9,475 bases of DNA from Nitrospirota bacterium (GCA_015232165.1 JADGAE010000054.1:1-9475); one strand, 5' to 3'; shown: positions 1 through 6,154, counted from the first letter of the stretch. The notes: generated by a model not told the origin, from the letters alone. Program-made: numbers and translations.

Positions 1-284
1 GGGACTTTGACCGATACGGCGTTGTGGTCGTTGATGACACCCACAGGGTTGTGGGGTTTCAGGAGAAGAGGGCACGAGACTTTGGACTTATCAACGGTGG
101 CGTCTACGTGATAAACACCAGGGTGTTTGACGGACTTGACCTGTCTGGCACCTTCTCCATCGAAAAGGACTTCCTTGAGCGTTACTATGAGACCAAACGG
201 TTCTGCGGCTTTGAGTTTGACGCCTACTTTATTGACATCGGGGTTGTACAAGACTACGAACGGGCCAAGGCAGAGCTTGCCTGA
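1..284 (+). CDS. Sugar-1-phosphate nucleotidyltransferase, C-terminal part (5' truncated)
   Basis: The reading frame is open from the left edge (first full codon at base 3) to TGA at 282-284, so only about the last 93 residues are present. The visible stretch has the C-terminal signature of the RmlA/GalU-like nucleotidyltransferase fold: an INGGVYVIN strand, then FSIEKDFLE, then FDAYFIDIGVVQDYERA. The FIDIG...DY motif closing the domain is typical of enzymes such as D-glycero-D-manno-heptose-1-phosphate guanylyltransferase (HddC-like) and mannose- or glucose-1-phosphate nucleotidyltransferases. These make NDP-sugars in the cytoplasm for LPS or surface glycans. The N-terminal nucleotide-binding GxGxR region lies outside the window, so the substrate cannot be settled. 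No left-handed beta-helix acyltransferase extension follows, which argues against a GlmU-type fusion. Confidence is high for the family and low for the exact sugar. Confidence 0.85.
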   Translation, partial: DFDRYGVVVVDDTHRVVGFQEKRARDFGLINGGVYVINTRVFDGLDLSGTFSIEKDFLERYYETKRFCGFEFDAYFIDIGVVQDYERAKAELA

Positions 285-299
285 TTTAAGTACATGGAC

Positions 300-313
300 A
301 TAAATATATTTAT
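300..313. repeat. AT-only 14-bp perfect palindrome
   Basis: ATAAATATATTTAT is its own reverse complement. It sits 16 bases after the nucleotidyltransferase stop. It could be a weak 3'-end structure or simply AT-rich spacer; no GC stem accompanies it, so it is unlikely to be an efficient intrinsic terminator. Confidence 0.35.
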
Positions 314-338
314 ATTTTATGCAGTTCTTGAAAATGGT

Positions 339-356
339 TTCCCGCTTGCTCGGGAA
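339..356. repeat. Short hairpin TTCCCG–loop–CGGGAA, REP-like fragment
   Basis: A 6-bp inverted repeat (TTCCCG at 339-344, CGGGAA at 351-356) with a 6-nt loop is followed by ATGAC. The CGGGAATGAC core resembles the ends of short dispersed intergenic palindromes that I recall from many environmental bacterial genomes. Only one copy is present here, so calling it a repeat-family member is inference. No U-tract follows, so it is not a classical terminator for the upstream gene. Confidence 0.4.
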
Positions 357-366
357 TGACAAGAAT

Positions 367-395
367 TTCGCAAATCTGATTTATCTTGGTATAAT
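367..395 (+). promoter_or_regulatory. Sigma-70-type promoter upstream of scpA
   Basis: A perfect -10 TATAAT (390-395) is immediately preceded by TGG, giving an extended -10 (TGn). A -35-like TTCGCA (367-372, 4/6 match to TTGACA) is 17 bp upstream. It would give a leader of roughly 75-80 nt before the scpA start. It is the best promoter candidate in the 285-479 spacer, which holds no gene I can support. Confidence 0.6.
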
Positions 396-479
396 TAATT
401 ATGGACAGGCACTTATAAAAGGCAAGCCCATAACTAAAATATCAGGGTTACATAATTTTTTCGTAAGGACGAATCCTGC

Positions 480-1265
480 TTGGATGAGCTGACATCAGAG
501 ACGTACCGGATTAAGCTGCCGGTCTTTGAAGGCCCCCTTGACCTGTTGCTGTCGTTGATCAAAAAAAACAAGATAGACATATACGATATCCCGATAGCGT
601 TTATAACCGCGCAGTACCTGCAGGAGTTGGAGGTCATCAAGGAGCTGAACCTCGATACGGCTGGGGATTTCCTGGTGCTGGCGGCTACGCTGGTCTACAT
701 AAAGTCCCGGATGCTCCTGCCCGTAGAGGAACAGGATGCGGTTGAGGAAGAGGACCCGCGCCTTGAGCTTGTCCATCGCTTGATAGAGTACCAGTCCTTC
801 AAGGAAGCGGCCTTCTCCCTGCGGGAGATAGAGGAAAAGTGGGATGCCGTCTTCATAAAAGAGCCTTTCACGGGCTATAATGAATCCGAGTGTGATCTCC
901 CCGCCGGTGACGCGGATGAGGGGGCAGGGAAAGAGGCAGAGACTGAGCAGACACTGGTTAATCTCAACATATATGACCTCTTTGAGGCCTTTAAGAACGT
1001 GTTTGAGACAAAGCGCCCCGATACCGTATACATTGCCAAGGACACCTTGACCATAGATGATAAAATTGCTATTATTATAAGAAGGCTGGAAGATGGCGGT
1101 GGCAGACAGATAGGATTTAATGACCTGTTTACGGAGGAAGTGACAAGGTTACACATAATCGTGACGTTCCTGGCCCTCCTTGAGATGCTCAAAGGGGGGC
1201 ATATATACATATATCAAAAGACGGACTTTGGAGAGATATGGATAAAAAAACGACACCGGTCCTAG
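480..1265 (+). CDS. scpA: Segregation and condensation protein A (ScpA)
   Basis: ScpA is the kleisin subunit that bridges the SMC dimer heads and, with ScpB, forms the bacterial condensin acting in chromosome compaction and segregation. The 261-residue length is normal. The N-terminal kleisin block is clear: VFEGPLDLLLSLI (residues 15-27), then KIDIYDIPI (31-39) and LVLAATLVYIKSRMLLP (65-81). An acidic linker (about 83-92 and 136-157) separates it from the C-terminal winged helix with VTRLHIIVTFLALLEMLK (221-238), which binds the SMC head. The TTG start at 480 places the family N-terminus correctly and has AAGGA at 465-469 with a 10-nt spacing. The stop codon lies inside the next gene, which begins 28 bp earlier. 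scpB, the usual downstream partner, is absent from this window. Confidence 0.95.
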   Translation: MDELTSETYRIKLPVFEGPLDLLLSLIKKNKIDIYDIPIAFITAQYLQELEVIKELNLDTAGDFLVLAATLVYIKSRMLLPVEEQDAVEEEDPRLELVHRLIEYQSFKEAAFSLREIEEKWDAVFIKEPFTGYNESECDLPAGDADEGAGKEAETEQTLVNLNIYDLFEAFKNVFETKRPDTVYIAKDTLTIDDKIAIIIRRLEDGGGRQIGFNDLFTEEVTRLHIIVTFLALLEMLKGGHIYIYQKTDFGEIWIKKRHRS

Positions 1266-2020
1266 ACGGCACGGTTGCAAGACGTACTACATTGACGCAA
1301 TGTATAGGCCTCGGCAAACGGCACCTTATTCCGTTATGTCTCATAGCGGGGTTAATAGTCTTTGGTGCCTGTTCAACGTCAAATAAGACAAAACAGGTAA
1401 AGGCCCACTATAGCATAGGCGTGGCCAAGTTAAACGAAAACGACATAAGTGGGGCATTTGTCGAATTCAAGAAGGCATTAGAGCTTAACCCATATGACAA
1501 GGAATCACTAAACGCCCTTGGCCTTGTCTACCTTCAATTGGAGAACTACGATCAGGCGAAGCAGTCTCTGCTGAAGGCCATAAGTGTCGATCCCAAGTAC
1601 TCGGAGGCGTATAACAACCTTGGCCTTGTCTATGTGAGACTCAACAAGTGGGAGGATGCTGCAACCGCCTTTTCAGATGCGCTTAAGAATCCACTTTATG
1701 CGGCCCCCGACAAGGCCTATAACAACCTCGGATACTCCTTTTACAGGCTTGGGAGATATGGGGATGCCATTACCGCCTTTAAGGAGTCCATAAAGCGAAA
1801 CGAAACCAGCGTGGTGGCATTTTACGGATTATCGTTGGCACACAATGCCATTGCTCACTACGGCGATGCCTCTGTATACCTTATGGAGGCAATAAAACTC
1901 GACCCCAACTATGCGGGGAACACAAAAAAGGCACTTGAGGACTTCAAGAAAAAAAGACTCAAAGGAACCAAGCAGGAACAAAAGGACAACGCTGACTTCA
2001 TGGAGATACTCAACTATTAA
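1238..2020 (+). CDS. TPR-repeat lipoprotein (PilF/PilW-like)
   Basis: The 260-residue protein opens with a basic region and a hydrophobic helix (about residues 30-44) ending in VFGAC, a lipobox-like site with Cys45 as the probable lipidated residue. Phe at -3 is less usual than Leu. The rest is five consecutive tetratricopeptide repeats (about 54-87, 88-121, 122-159 with a short insert, 160-193, 194-228), carrying typical A..NLG.....G.Y..A...F..A......P patterns. It should sit on the periplasmic face of a membrane as a protein-protein scaffold. The architecture resembles PilF/PilW pilotins and NlpI-type lipoproteins, but no pilus gene is nearby, so a role is not assigned. The start at 1238 overlaps scpA by 28 bp with GGAG at 1230-1233, suggesting translational coupling. 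TTG at 1292 is an alternative start. Confidence 0.85.
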   Translation: MDKKTTPVLDGTVARRTTLTQCIGLGKRHLIPLCLIAGLIVFGACSTSNKTKQVKAHYSIGVAKLNENDISGAFVEFKKALELNPYDKESLNALGLVYLQLENYDQAKQSLLKAISVDPKYSEAYNNLGLVYVRLNKWEDAATAFSDALKNPLYAAPDKAYNNLGYSFYRLGRYGDAITAFKESIKRNETSVVAFYGLSLAHNAIAHYGDASVYLMEAIKLDPNYAGNTKKALEDFKKKRLKGTKQEQKDNADFMEILNY

Positions 2021-2041
2021 TAAACACCCTCAGGGGGAACT

Positions 2042-2113
2042 ATGTCCAGCGTCAGGGACAAGGACGGCGCTGATAAAGGAGGTTGGAGTGTTAGAGAAAA
2101 TAAAGACCGCTGA
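2042..2113 (+). CDS. Possible 23-codon leader ORF overlapping the HD-GYP start
   Basis: ATG at 2042 follows an AGGGGGA tract (2032-2038) in the 67-bp gap between the TPR and HD-GYP genes. The frame runs 23 codons to TGA at 2111-2113. It overlaps the first 26 bases of the HD-GYP gene in another frame and covers that gene's ribosome-binding site. The predicted peptide is hydrophilic and charged, beginning MSSVRDKDG, with no recognisable domain. It could couple translation to the downstream gene, but chance is quite possible because the SD spacing is only 3 nt. Confidence 0.2.
   Translation: MSSVRDKDGADKGGWSVRENKDR
2078..2082 (+). promoter_or_regulatory. Strong ribosome-binding site fixing the HD-GYP start
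   Basis: GGAGG inside AAAGGAGGT (2075-2083) sits 5 nt before GTG at 2088. It decides the start against an in-frame ATG at 1911, which would overlap the TPR gene by 110 bp and add 59 residues with no family similarity. Confidence 0.8.
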
Positions 2114-3074
2114 ACTTAAAGTCGGGATGTATGTGGTGCTACCGGCGTCCTGGTTTGATCATCCGTTTTTGAAGAGCCGCTTTATAATCAAAGACGAGGG
2201 GGATATAAGCAAGATCATCAAGGCCGGCATCGTTGATGTCAACATAGATACATCCAAGGGGGTGCCCGTTACCGTTGTTGAGACCCTCAGCCATTACGGG
2301 CCGGATACCTTTAAGGTGCCTCAGACGTGGGAGCCTGAGACACTGGTACCCGATGAGTTAAGAGAGGCGCTCAATGACGCCATGCTCTCACCGGATAAAA
2401 AGGCCAGGGTCGTTTACAACTCCGCCATTACCATCATGGCCCGACTGCTGGATGACCCGCGTGCAAAAAACATCACCGCCGCAAAGGATGGTATCAACCA
2501 CATTGTTGACATAATAGTCTCAGATGACCTGACCTCGCACAACCTGTTACAGATAACAAGTCATGACTACTACACCTACACCCACTCTGTAAACGTTGGT
2601 CTGTTGTCAATATTGCTGTCCAAGGTGCTCTTCAGGGGCTCGGACGCCCACGACATGCACGAGCTTGGTGCCGGGTTCTTCCTCCATGACATCGGCAAGG
2701 TGAGGGTGGCACCGGAGATATTGAACAAGCCCGGCAAGTTGACGGAAGATGAGATGATGAAGATGCGGGCACATCCCTACCAGGGGTACAAGATACTGTC
2801 GGAGACAAACCAACTCACGCGGGAGTGCAGGTACATCGTCCTGCAGCACCACGAGCGTGCAGACGGCACCGGCTATCCCAAGCGCCTCAAGGCAGACGAC
2901 ATTCACCTCTACGGCCGCATAGGATGCATCGCCGACGTCTATGACGCCCTGACCTCAAAGCGCTCATATAAACCCTCCATGTCGCCATACGATGCCCTCA
3001 GGCTCATGAAAGAGCAGATGATTAACCACTTCCACAAAGATTTGTTTGACAAGTTCGTCCTACTCTTTTCGTAA
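2088..3074 (+). CDS. DUF3391–HD-GYP domain cyclic-di-GMP phosphodiesterase
   Basis: From GTG 2088 the product is 328 residues. The N-terminus (about 7-60, LKVGMYVVLP...WFDHPFL...I.K..DI..I...GI..V.IDTSKG) matches the DUF3391 domain that often precedes HD-GYP. The C-terminal HD-GYP domain is intact: His166 in the THSVNVG helix, the HD pair His200-Asp201 in LHDIGK, His229, HHERADGTGYP (254-264) and the late motif ADVYDALTSKRSYKP (282-296). HD-GYP proteins bind two or three metals and hydrolyse cyclic-di-GMP to GMP or pGpG in the cytoplasm, favouring motility over biofilm. All metal and signature residues are present, so it should be active. There is no receiver, PAS or membrane segment, so the input signal is unknown. 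It follows the TPR lipoprotein gene by 67 bp and is probably co-transcribed with it. Confidence 0.92.
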   Translation: MLEKIKTAELKVGMYVVLPASWFDHPFLKSRFIIKDEGDISKIIKAGIVDVNIDTSKGVPVTVVETLSHYGPDTFKVPQTWEPETLVPDELREALNDAMLSPDKKARVVYNSAITIMARLLDDPRAKNITAAKDGINHIVDIIVSDDLTSHNLLQITSHDYYTYTHSVNVGLLSILLSKVLFRGSDAHDMHELGAGFFLHDIGKVRVAPEILNKPGKLTEDEMMKMRAHPYQGYKILSETNQLTRECRYIVLQHHERADGTGYPKRLKADDIHLYGRIGCIADVYDALTSKRSYKPSMSPYDALRLMKEQMINHFHKDLFDKFVLLFS

Positions 3075-3076
3075 TA

Positions 3077-3135
3077 GCCACAAAGACAGGGGAAAAGAAA
3101 GGGGCGTTTTGTGGCCGGGGCGAGCCGCCCCTGGC
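3077..3135 (+). terminator. Two alternative hairpins after the HD-GYP gene (weak terminator)
   Basis: GCCACAAA (3077-3084) pairs with TTTGTGGC (3108-3115). A second, GC-rich stem, GCC-GGGGC (3114-3121) with GCCCC-T-GGC (3127-3135, one bulged T), closes a 5-nt loop. The two share bases 3114-3115 and cannot form together fully. No T-run follows the GC stem directly; the nearest is a T5 tract near 3164. This may be the transcript end for the scpA–HD-GYP unit, but it is not a canonical intrinsic terminator. Confidence 0.4.
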
Positions 3136-3214
3136 TCAAATGGACAGAATCCTTATCCACTTTTTCCCTCAAGGTACCCACCACTTTCTTATGCACCCCT
3201 CTGAGCGATTGTTA

Positions 3215-3244
3215 TTTACTTAAGGCGCTACTAACTATTATAAT
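3215..3244 (+). promoter_or_regulatory. Sigma-70-type promoter for the DJ-1/yggT unit
   Basis: The -10 TATAAT (3239-3244) is perfect. TTTACT (3215-3220, 4/6 to consensus) lies 18 bp upstream. The implied leader of about 60 nt contains a second TATTATAA copy (3264-3271; first copy at 3236-3243) and the 8-bp palindrome TCACGTGA (3275-3282), possible regulator contact sites. The 3075-3313 spacer otherwise holds only the hairpins described separately. Confidence 0.55.
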
Positions 3245-3313
3245 ACCCTTGTCAGGTAATGATTATTATAAGTCTCACGTGATATAGCTTATGAGCAGTA
3301 TGGAGGGTAAAAG

Positions 3314-3862
3314 ATGGACAGGGTTTTATTGATTTTGGCAGAGGGGTTTGAGGAACTTGAAGCGGTGACGATAGTCGACGTCCTCAGGCGTGCGGAGATA
3401 GAGATCGTCACTGCCGGTCTGGGCGATGGCGTGATGACAAGCGCACGGCGGATAAAGATAGTCCCGGATATGCAGCTTAAGGATGTCGATATTGAGCAGT
3501 TTGACATGGTGGTACTACCCGGTGGGCAACCTGGCACCGACAACCTGGCCAAGGACGAACGTGTCATACGCATAGTCAGGGCGATGAACGAAAGAGGCAA
3601 GTACACCGCCGCCATATGCGCCGCCCCCTATGTGCTGTCAGAGGCCGGTGTGCTCACCGGCAAGAGGGCAACGAGCTATCCAACGTTTCAGGAGCGGTTG
3701 AAGGCCGCGGATATTGTCAAGGACCAGCGCGTTGTCATCGATGACACCGTGATCACCAGTCAGGGGCCGGGGACAGCCATAGACTTTGCCTTGACCCTGG
3801 TTGAGCTCTTCAGGGGCAGGCAAACGGCACAGACCATACGAAAGGCAATGCTCTGTGCATAG
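3314..3862 (+). CDS. DJ-1/PfpI (ThiJ/YajL-like) family protein
   Basis: This 182-residue protein is full length for the DJ-1 subgroup. The key features align with human DJ-1 and E. coli YajL: AEGFEELEAV (9-18) with Glu16 as the conserved partner of the nucleophile, VVLPGG (66-71), the nucleophilic elbow AAICAAP with Cys102, and TSQGPGTAIDFAL (148-160). The residue aligned with DJ-1 His126 is Tyr122 (SYPT). Family members are cytoplasmic; chaperone, oxidative-stress and carbonyl/glyoxal-protection functions have been proposed, some of them disputed, so I assign none. ATG 3314 has GGAGGG at 3302-3307 with 6-nt spacing. yggT follows after 42 bp and probably shares the transcript. Any functional link between the two is unknown. 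Confidence 0.92.
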   Translation: MDRVLLILAEGFEELEAVTIVDVLRRAEIEIVTAGLGDGVMTSARRIKIVPDMQLKDVDIEQFDMVVLPGGQPGTDNLAKDERVIRIVRAMNERGKYTAAICAAPYVLSEAGVLTGKRATSYPTFQERLKAADIVKDQRVVIDDTVITSQGPGTAIDFALTLVELFRGRQTAQTIRKAMLCA

Positions 3863-3904
3863 ACCGAAAATTATACCGACAACAAAAACAAAAGGGAGGC
3901 TGTT

Positions 3905-4201
3905 GTGTTTATACTTGGAAACTTTCTATTAGCCGTTGCAAAGGTCCTTGACATGCTGCTGGGCGCTTATTGGTGGGTTGTGATAATCTCGGCCCTTATC
4001 AGTTGGGTAAACCCTGATCCATACAATCCGGTTGTGAAATTTCTGCGTTCAGTTACAGAACCACTATACGCACCCATCAGGCGTAAGATAGGACTTCTTG
4101 GCCCATTCGATGTTTCACCACTGATTGTCATTTTTGGCATATACTTTCTGAGGATGTTTCTAGTGGGCTCGCTTATAGGACTCGCACGCCGTATGACGTA
4201 A
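3905..4201 (+). CDS. yggT: YggT/YlmG family integral membrane protein
   Basis: A 98-residue inner-membrane protein with the classic YGGT layout: a hydrophobic segment (about 5-34) ending in SWVNPDPYNPVVKFL (33-47), the conserved cytoplasmic or loop block TEPLYAPIRRKIG (51-63) with FDVSPL (68-73), then a second hydrophobic segment (about 71-93). YggT/YlmG proteins are associated with cell division and envelope or nucleoid organisation in bacteria and plastids, but no biochemical activity is established. The GTG start at 3905 has GGGAGG (3894-3899) 5 nt upstream. In Firmicutes and Cyanobacteria yggT (ylmG) lies in the ylm cluster ending with divIVA. Here divIVA is the very next gene, so this looks like a surviving piece of that neighbourhood. 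Confidence 0.93.
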   Translation: MFILGNFLLAVAKVLDMLLGAYWWVVIISALISWVNPDPYNPVVKFLRSVTEPLYAPIRRKIGLLGPFDVSPLIVIFGIYFLRMFLVGSLIGLARRMT

Positions 4202-4230
4202 GTGCAAGGCACCCAACCGGATTTGAAACG

Positions 4231-4259
4231 TTGACATATTCCTTCAGGAGAGGCATTAT
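4231..4259 (+). promoter_or_regulatory. Sigma-70-type promoter for the divIVA–hisS unit
   Basis: A perfect -35 TTGACA (4231-4236) is followed after 17 bp by CATTAT (4254-4259, 4/6 to TATAAT). It is the clearest promoter in the 4202-4377 spacer and implies a leader of about 110 nt that contains the paired 13-bp direct repeats. Confidence 0.55.
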
Positions 4260-4272
4260 CATTTTTTTAGAA

Positions 4273-4302
4273 ACTTTTTAAATATGATGACTTTTTAAAT
4301 AT
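4273..4302. repeat. Paired 13-bp direct repeats in the divIVA leader
   Basis: ACTTTTTAAATAT occurs exactly at 4273-4285 and again at 4290-4302, a 17-bp period with GATG between the copies. Each contains the palindromic core TTTAAA-like TTTTTAAA. They lie just downstream of the TTGACA promoter. They could be an operator pair, an AT-rich UP-like element for a second promoter, or a chance duplication. Confidence 0.6.
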
Positions 4303-4377
4303 ATTTGTGATATCATTGCTAATAAAATGTTGTTTTAAGAGGGCATTGAACAAGGCTTGAAAAGGAGGCCATAATTA

Positions 4378-4908
4378 ATGAGGATAACACCGCTAGATAT
4401 CCAGCAAAAGCAGTTTCCGGTGAAGTTTAGGGGATTCGACATTGAGGAGGTATACGCATTCTTAGAGGTTCTACGAGAGGAGATGGAGGAACTACTGAGG
4501 GAAAATACGTCGTTAAAAGAACAACTGCACATCATAGAGGGACAGTTGAGGGAACACAAAAACATGGAAACCACCCTCAGAGAAACACTCATAACGGCAC
4601 AACAAATGATAGAAGCCTACAAGGCCAATGCAAGGAAAGAGGCGGAGCTGATTACCAGAGAGGCCGAACTCAAGTCCGATGAGATAATCAAAAGGGCACA
4701 GGAGAAAGTCGTAAAGATACACGAGGATATCGTTGACCTGCGGGGTATCAGGAGACACTTCAAGGAGGAGATCAGGCGACTTGTGGAAAAACTGATCAGA
4801 GAGATAGAGTTTGACAAGGAACGCGAGGGCGAATCGGATTTCTGGGGAGAGAGGACACAAGAAGGTTCAAGGCAAGAGGGGTCAAGAAAGGAAATTGAGC
4901 AAATATAA
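4378..4908 (+). CDS. divIVA: DivIVA domain protein
   Basis: The 176-residue product starts MRITPLDIQQKQFPVKFRGF, aligning without gaps to the Bacillus DivIVA N-terminus, including Phe17-Arg18, which insert into and bind curved membrane. FDIEEVYAFLE (20-30) completes the crossed-loop lipid-binding domain. Residues about 30-145 are heptad-rich coiled coil (for example EEMEELLRENTSLKEQL), the oligomerisation part. DivIVA proteins assemble on negatively curved membrane at septa and poles and recruit partners in division, polar growth or chromosome anchoring. The tail holds a tandem QEGSR-QEGSR (161-170) encoded at 4858-4887. ATG 4378 is preceded by AAAGGAGG (4361-4368), 9 nt away. Its last 14 bp overlap hisS. 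A plain divIVA gene beside yggT in an apparently diderm organism is less typical than in Gram-positives, though known. Confidence 0.92.
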   Translation: MRITPLDIQQKQFPVKFRGFDIEEVYAFLEVLREEMEELLRENTSLKEQLHIIEGQLREHKNMETTLRETLITAQQMIEAYKANARKEAELITREAELKSDEIIKRAQEKVVKIHEDIVDLRGIRRHFKEEIRRLVEKLIREIEFDKEREGESDFWGERTQEGSRQEGSRKEIEQI

Positions 4909-6154
4909 CACCCTCAAGGGGGTTGCGGACATATGTCCACCGGATATCTGCCGGTGGCAGACCATAGAGGACACCGTCAGGGAGGTTTTTACGCTGTATG
5001 GTTTCAACGAAATCAGGACACCAATCATAGAGTATACGGAGCTCTTTACGCGCAGCATCGGTCAGAGCACGGACATCGTGGATAAGGAGATGTACACGTT
5101 TACCGACCGCGGCGGTCGAAGCATCAGCCTGCGTCCGGAGGGAACCGCCTCCGTGGTGAGGTGCTACGTGCAGAACAACCTGCATACCCTACCCGCTCCC
5201 CAGAGGTTCTACTATACCGGGGCGATGTTCAGGTATGAAAGACCACAGAAGGGCCGATTCAGACAGTTCTATCAGATCGGTGCGGAGGTCTTTGGCAGTA
5301 CAAGCCCCAAGGTGGATGCCGAACTGCTGTCGATGATCAACGTCCTGCTCAAAAGGCTCAGGATAAACGATACCACGCTTGAGATAAACTCAATCGGGTG
5401 CGCAGAGTGCCGTCCGCGATTCAGGGAGGAGATAGTGGCGTTTTTTTCGGCACGTCAGGGACATCTGTGTGCCGATTGCAAGGTGCGCCTTAAGAACAAT
5501 CCCCTGAGGCTGCTTGACTGCAAAAACGAACACTGTGTCACCATCAGGGGCGAAACTCCAAATATCCTGCACTACCTCTGCGACAACTGCAATGAACACC
5601 ACCAGAGACTAAAGGACCTGCTCTATGCCCTGGGGATATCCTTCGTGGAAAACCCGATGATAGTAAGGGGGCTGGACTATTACACGAGGACGACGTTTGA
5701 GGTGACCACCCAACGCCTGGGTGCCCAAAAGGCCGTCATAGCAGGTGGCAGATACGACAACCTCGTGCACGAATTTGGTGGTCCCAACGGCATGGCAGCC
5801 ATAGGGTTTGCCATCGGCATGGAGCGCATGGCCGAGCTGATAGATGCCCCCGGCATGCGGTATCAGCTCCCGCAACAGTTGTACTTCGCGCCCATTGGCA
5901 AGGAGGCCGAAACCATATCGTTGCTGCTGTGTGAGCTACTCCGGATAAAGGGGTTAAGCGTCCTCTGTGGTGAGGGCAGCCTTTCGCTAAAGAGACACCT
6001 GAAGGCCTCGGACAGGTTTAACGTCTCCTTTGTGATAATAATCGGACAAGAGGAGATCGAAAAGGGTGAGGCCCTGTGGCGCCGTCTCTCCGACGGTCAA
6101 CAGGGTGTTGTCGGCATAGCAAAGGTTGAAGACTACCTCCGCTTGATTCAATGA
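4895..6154 (+). CDS. hisS: Histidyl-tRNA synthetase
   Basis: HisRS charges tRNA-His in the cytoplasm as a class II homodimer. From TTG 4895 it is 419 residues, the usual size, beginning SKYNTLKGVADICPPD like the family's YxxxRGTxDILP. Visible elements are RSISLRPEGTASVVR (75-89), motif 2 FYYTGAMFRYERPQKGR (105-121), FRQFYQIGAEVFG (122-134), the His-specific VRGLDYYTRTTFEV (257-270), GGRYDNL (284-290) and motif 3 AAIGFAIGMER (301-311). An insertion domain carries Cys169/Cys172, Cys192/Cys195, Cys209 and Cys214. The C-terminal anticodon-binding domain starts near 327. An earlier in-frame TTG at 4811 would add 28 basic residues that overlap divIVA, and is not preferred. The AAAGGA at 4887-4892 is close to the chosen start, so exact initiation is moderately sure. 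The stop overlaps the yicC start as ATGA. Confidence 0.96.
   Translation: MSKYNTLKGVADICPPDICRWQTIEDTVREVFTLYGFNEIRTPIIEYTELFTRSIGQSTDIVDKEMYTFTDRGGRSISLRPEGTASVVRCYVQNNLHTLPAPQRFYYTGAMFRYERPQKGRFRQFYQIGAEVFGSTSPKVDAELLSMINVLLKRLRINDTTLEINSIGCAECRPRFREEIVAFFSARQGHLCADCKVRLKNNPLRLLDCKNEHCVTIRGETPNILHYLCDNCNEHHQRLKDLLYALGISFVENPMIVRGLDYYTRTTFEVTTQRLGAQKAVIAGGRYDNLVHEFGGPNGMAAIGFAIGMERMAELIDAPGMRYQLPQQLYFAPIGKEAETISLLLCELLRIKGLSVLCGEGSLSLKRHLKASDRFNVSFVIIIGQEEIEKGEALWRRLSDGQQGVVGIAKVEDYLRLIQ

Noticed and set aside
1911..2087. Longer N-terminus for the HD-GYP protein from ATG 1911
   Set aside because: It overlaps the TPR gene by 110 bp, the added residues are low-complexity Lys/Arg/Thr shadow sequence, and a strong GGAGG sits just before GTG 2088, where the DUF3391 similarity begins.
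2042..3862. A dedicated cyclic-di-GMP or stress signalling module formed by HD-GYP, DJ-1 and YggT
   Set aside because: The HD-GYP gene is separated from DJ-1 by 239 bp with hairpins and a new promoter, there is no cyclic-di-GMP synthase or receptor, and the families are common in unrelated contexts. Adjacency alone does not support a system.
4811..4894. Longer HisRS N-terminus from TTG 4811
   Set aside because: It adds 28 basic residues encoded inside the divIVA coiled-coil/tail region. The HisRS family normally begins at the point reached from TTG 4895.
4513..5185. Minus-strand open frames of 66-129 codons opposite divIVA and hisS
   Set aside because: They have no domain similarity or ribosome-binding context and are fully covered by confident + strand genes.
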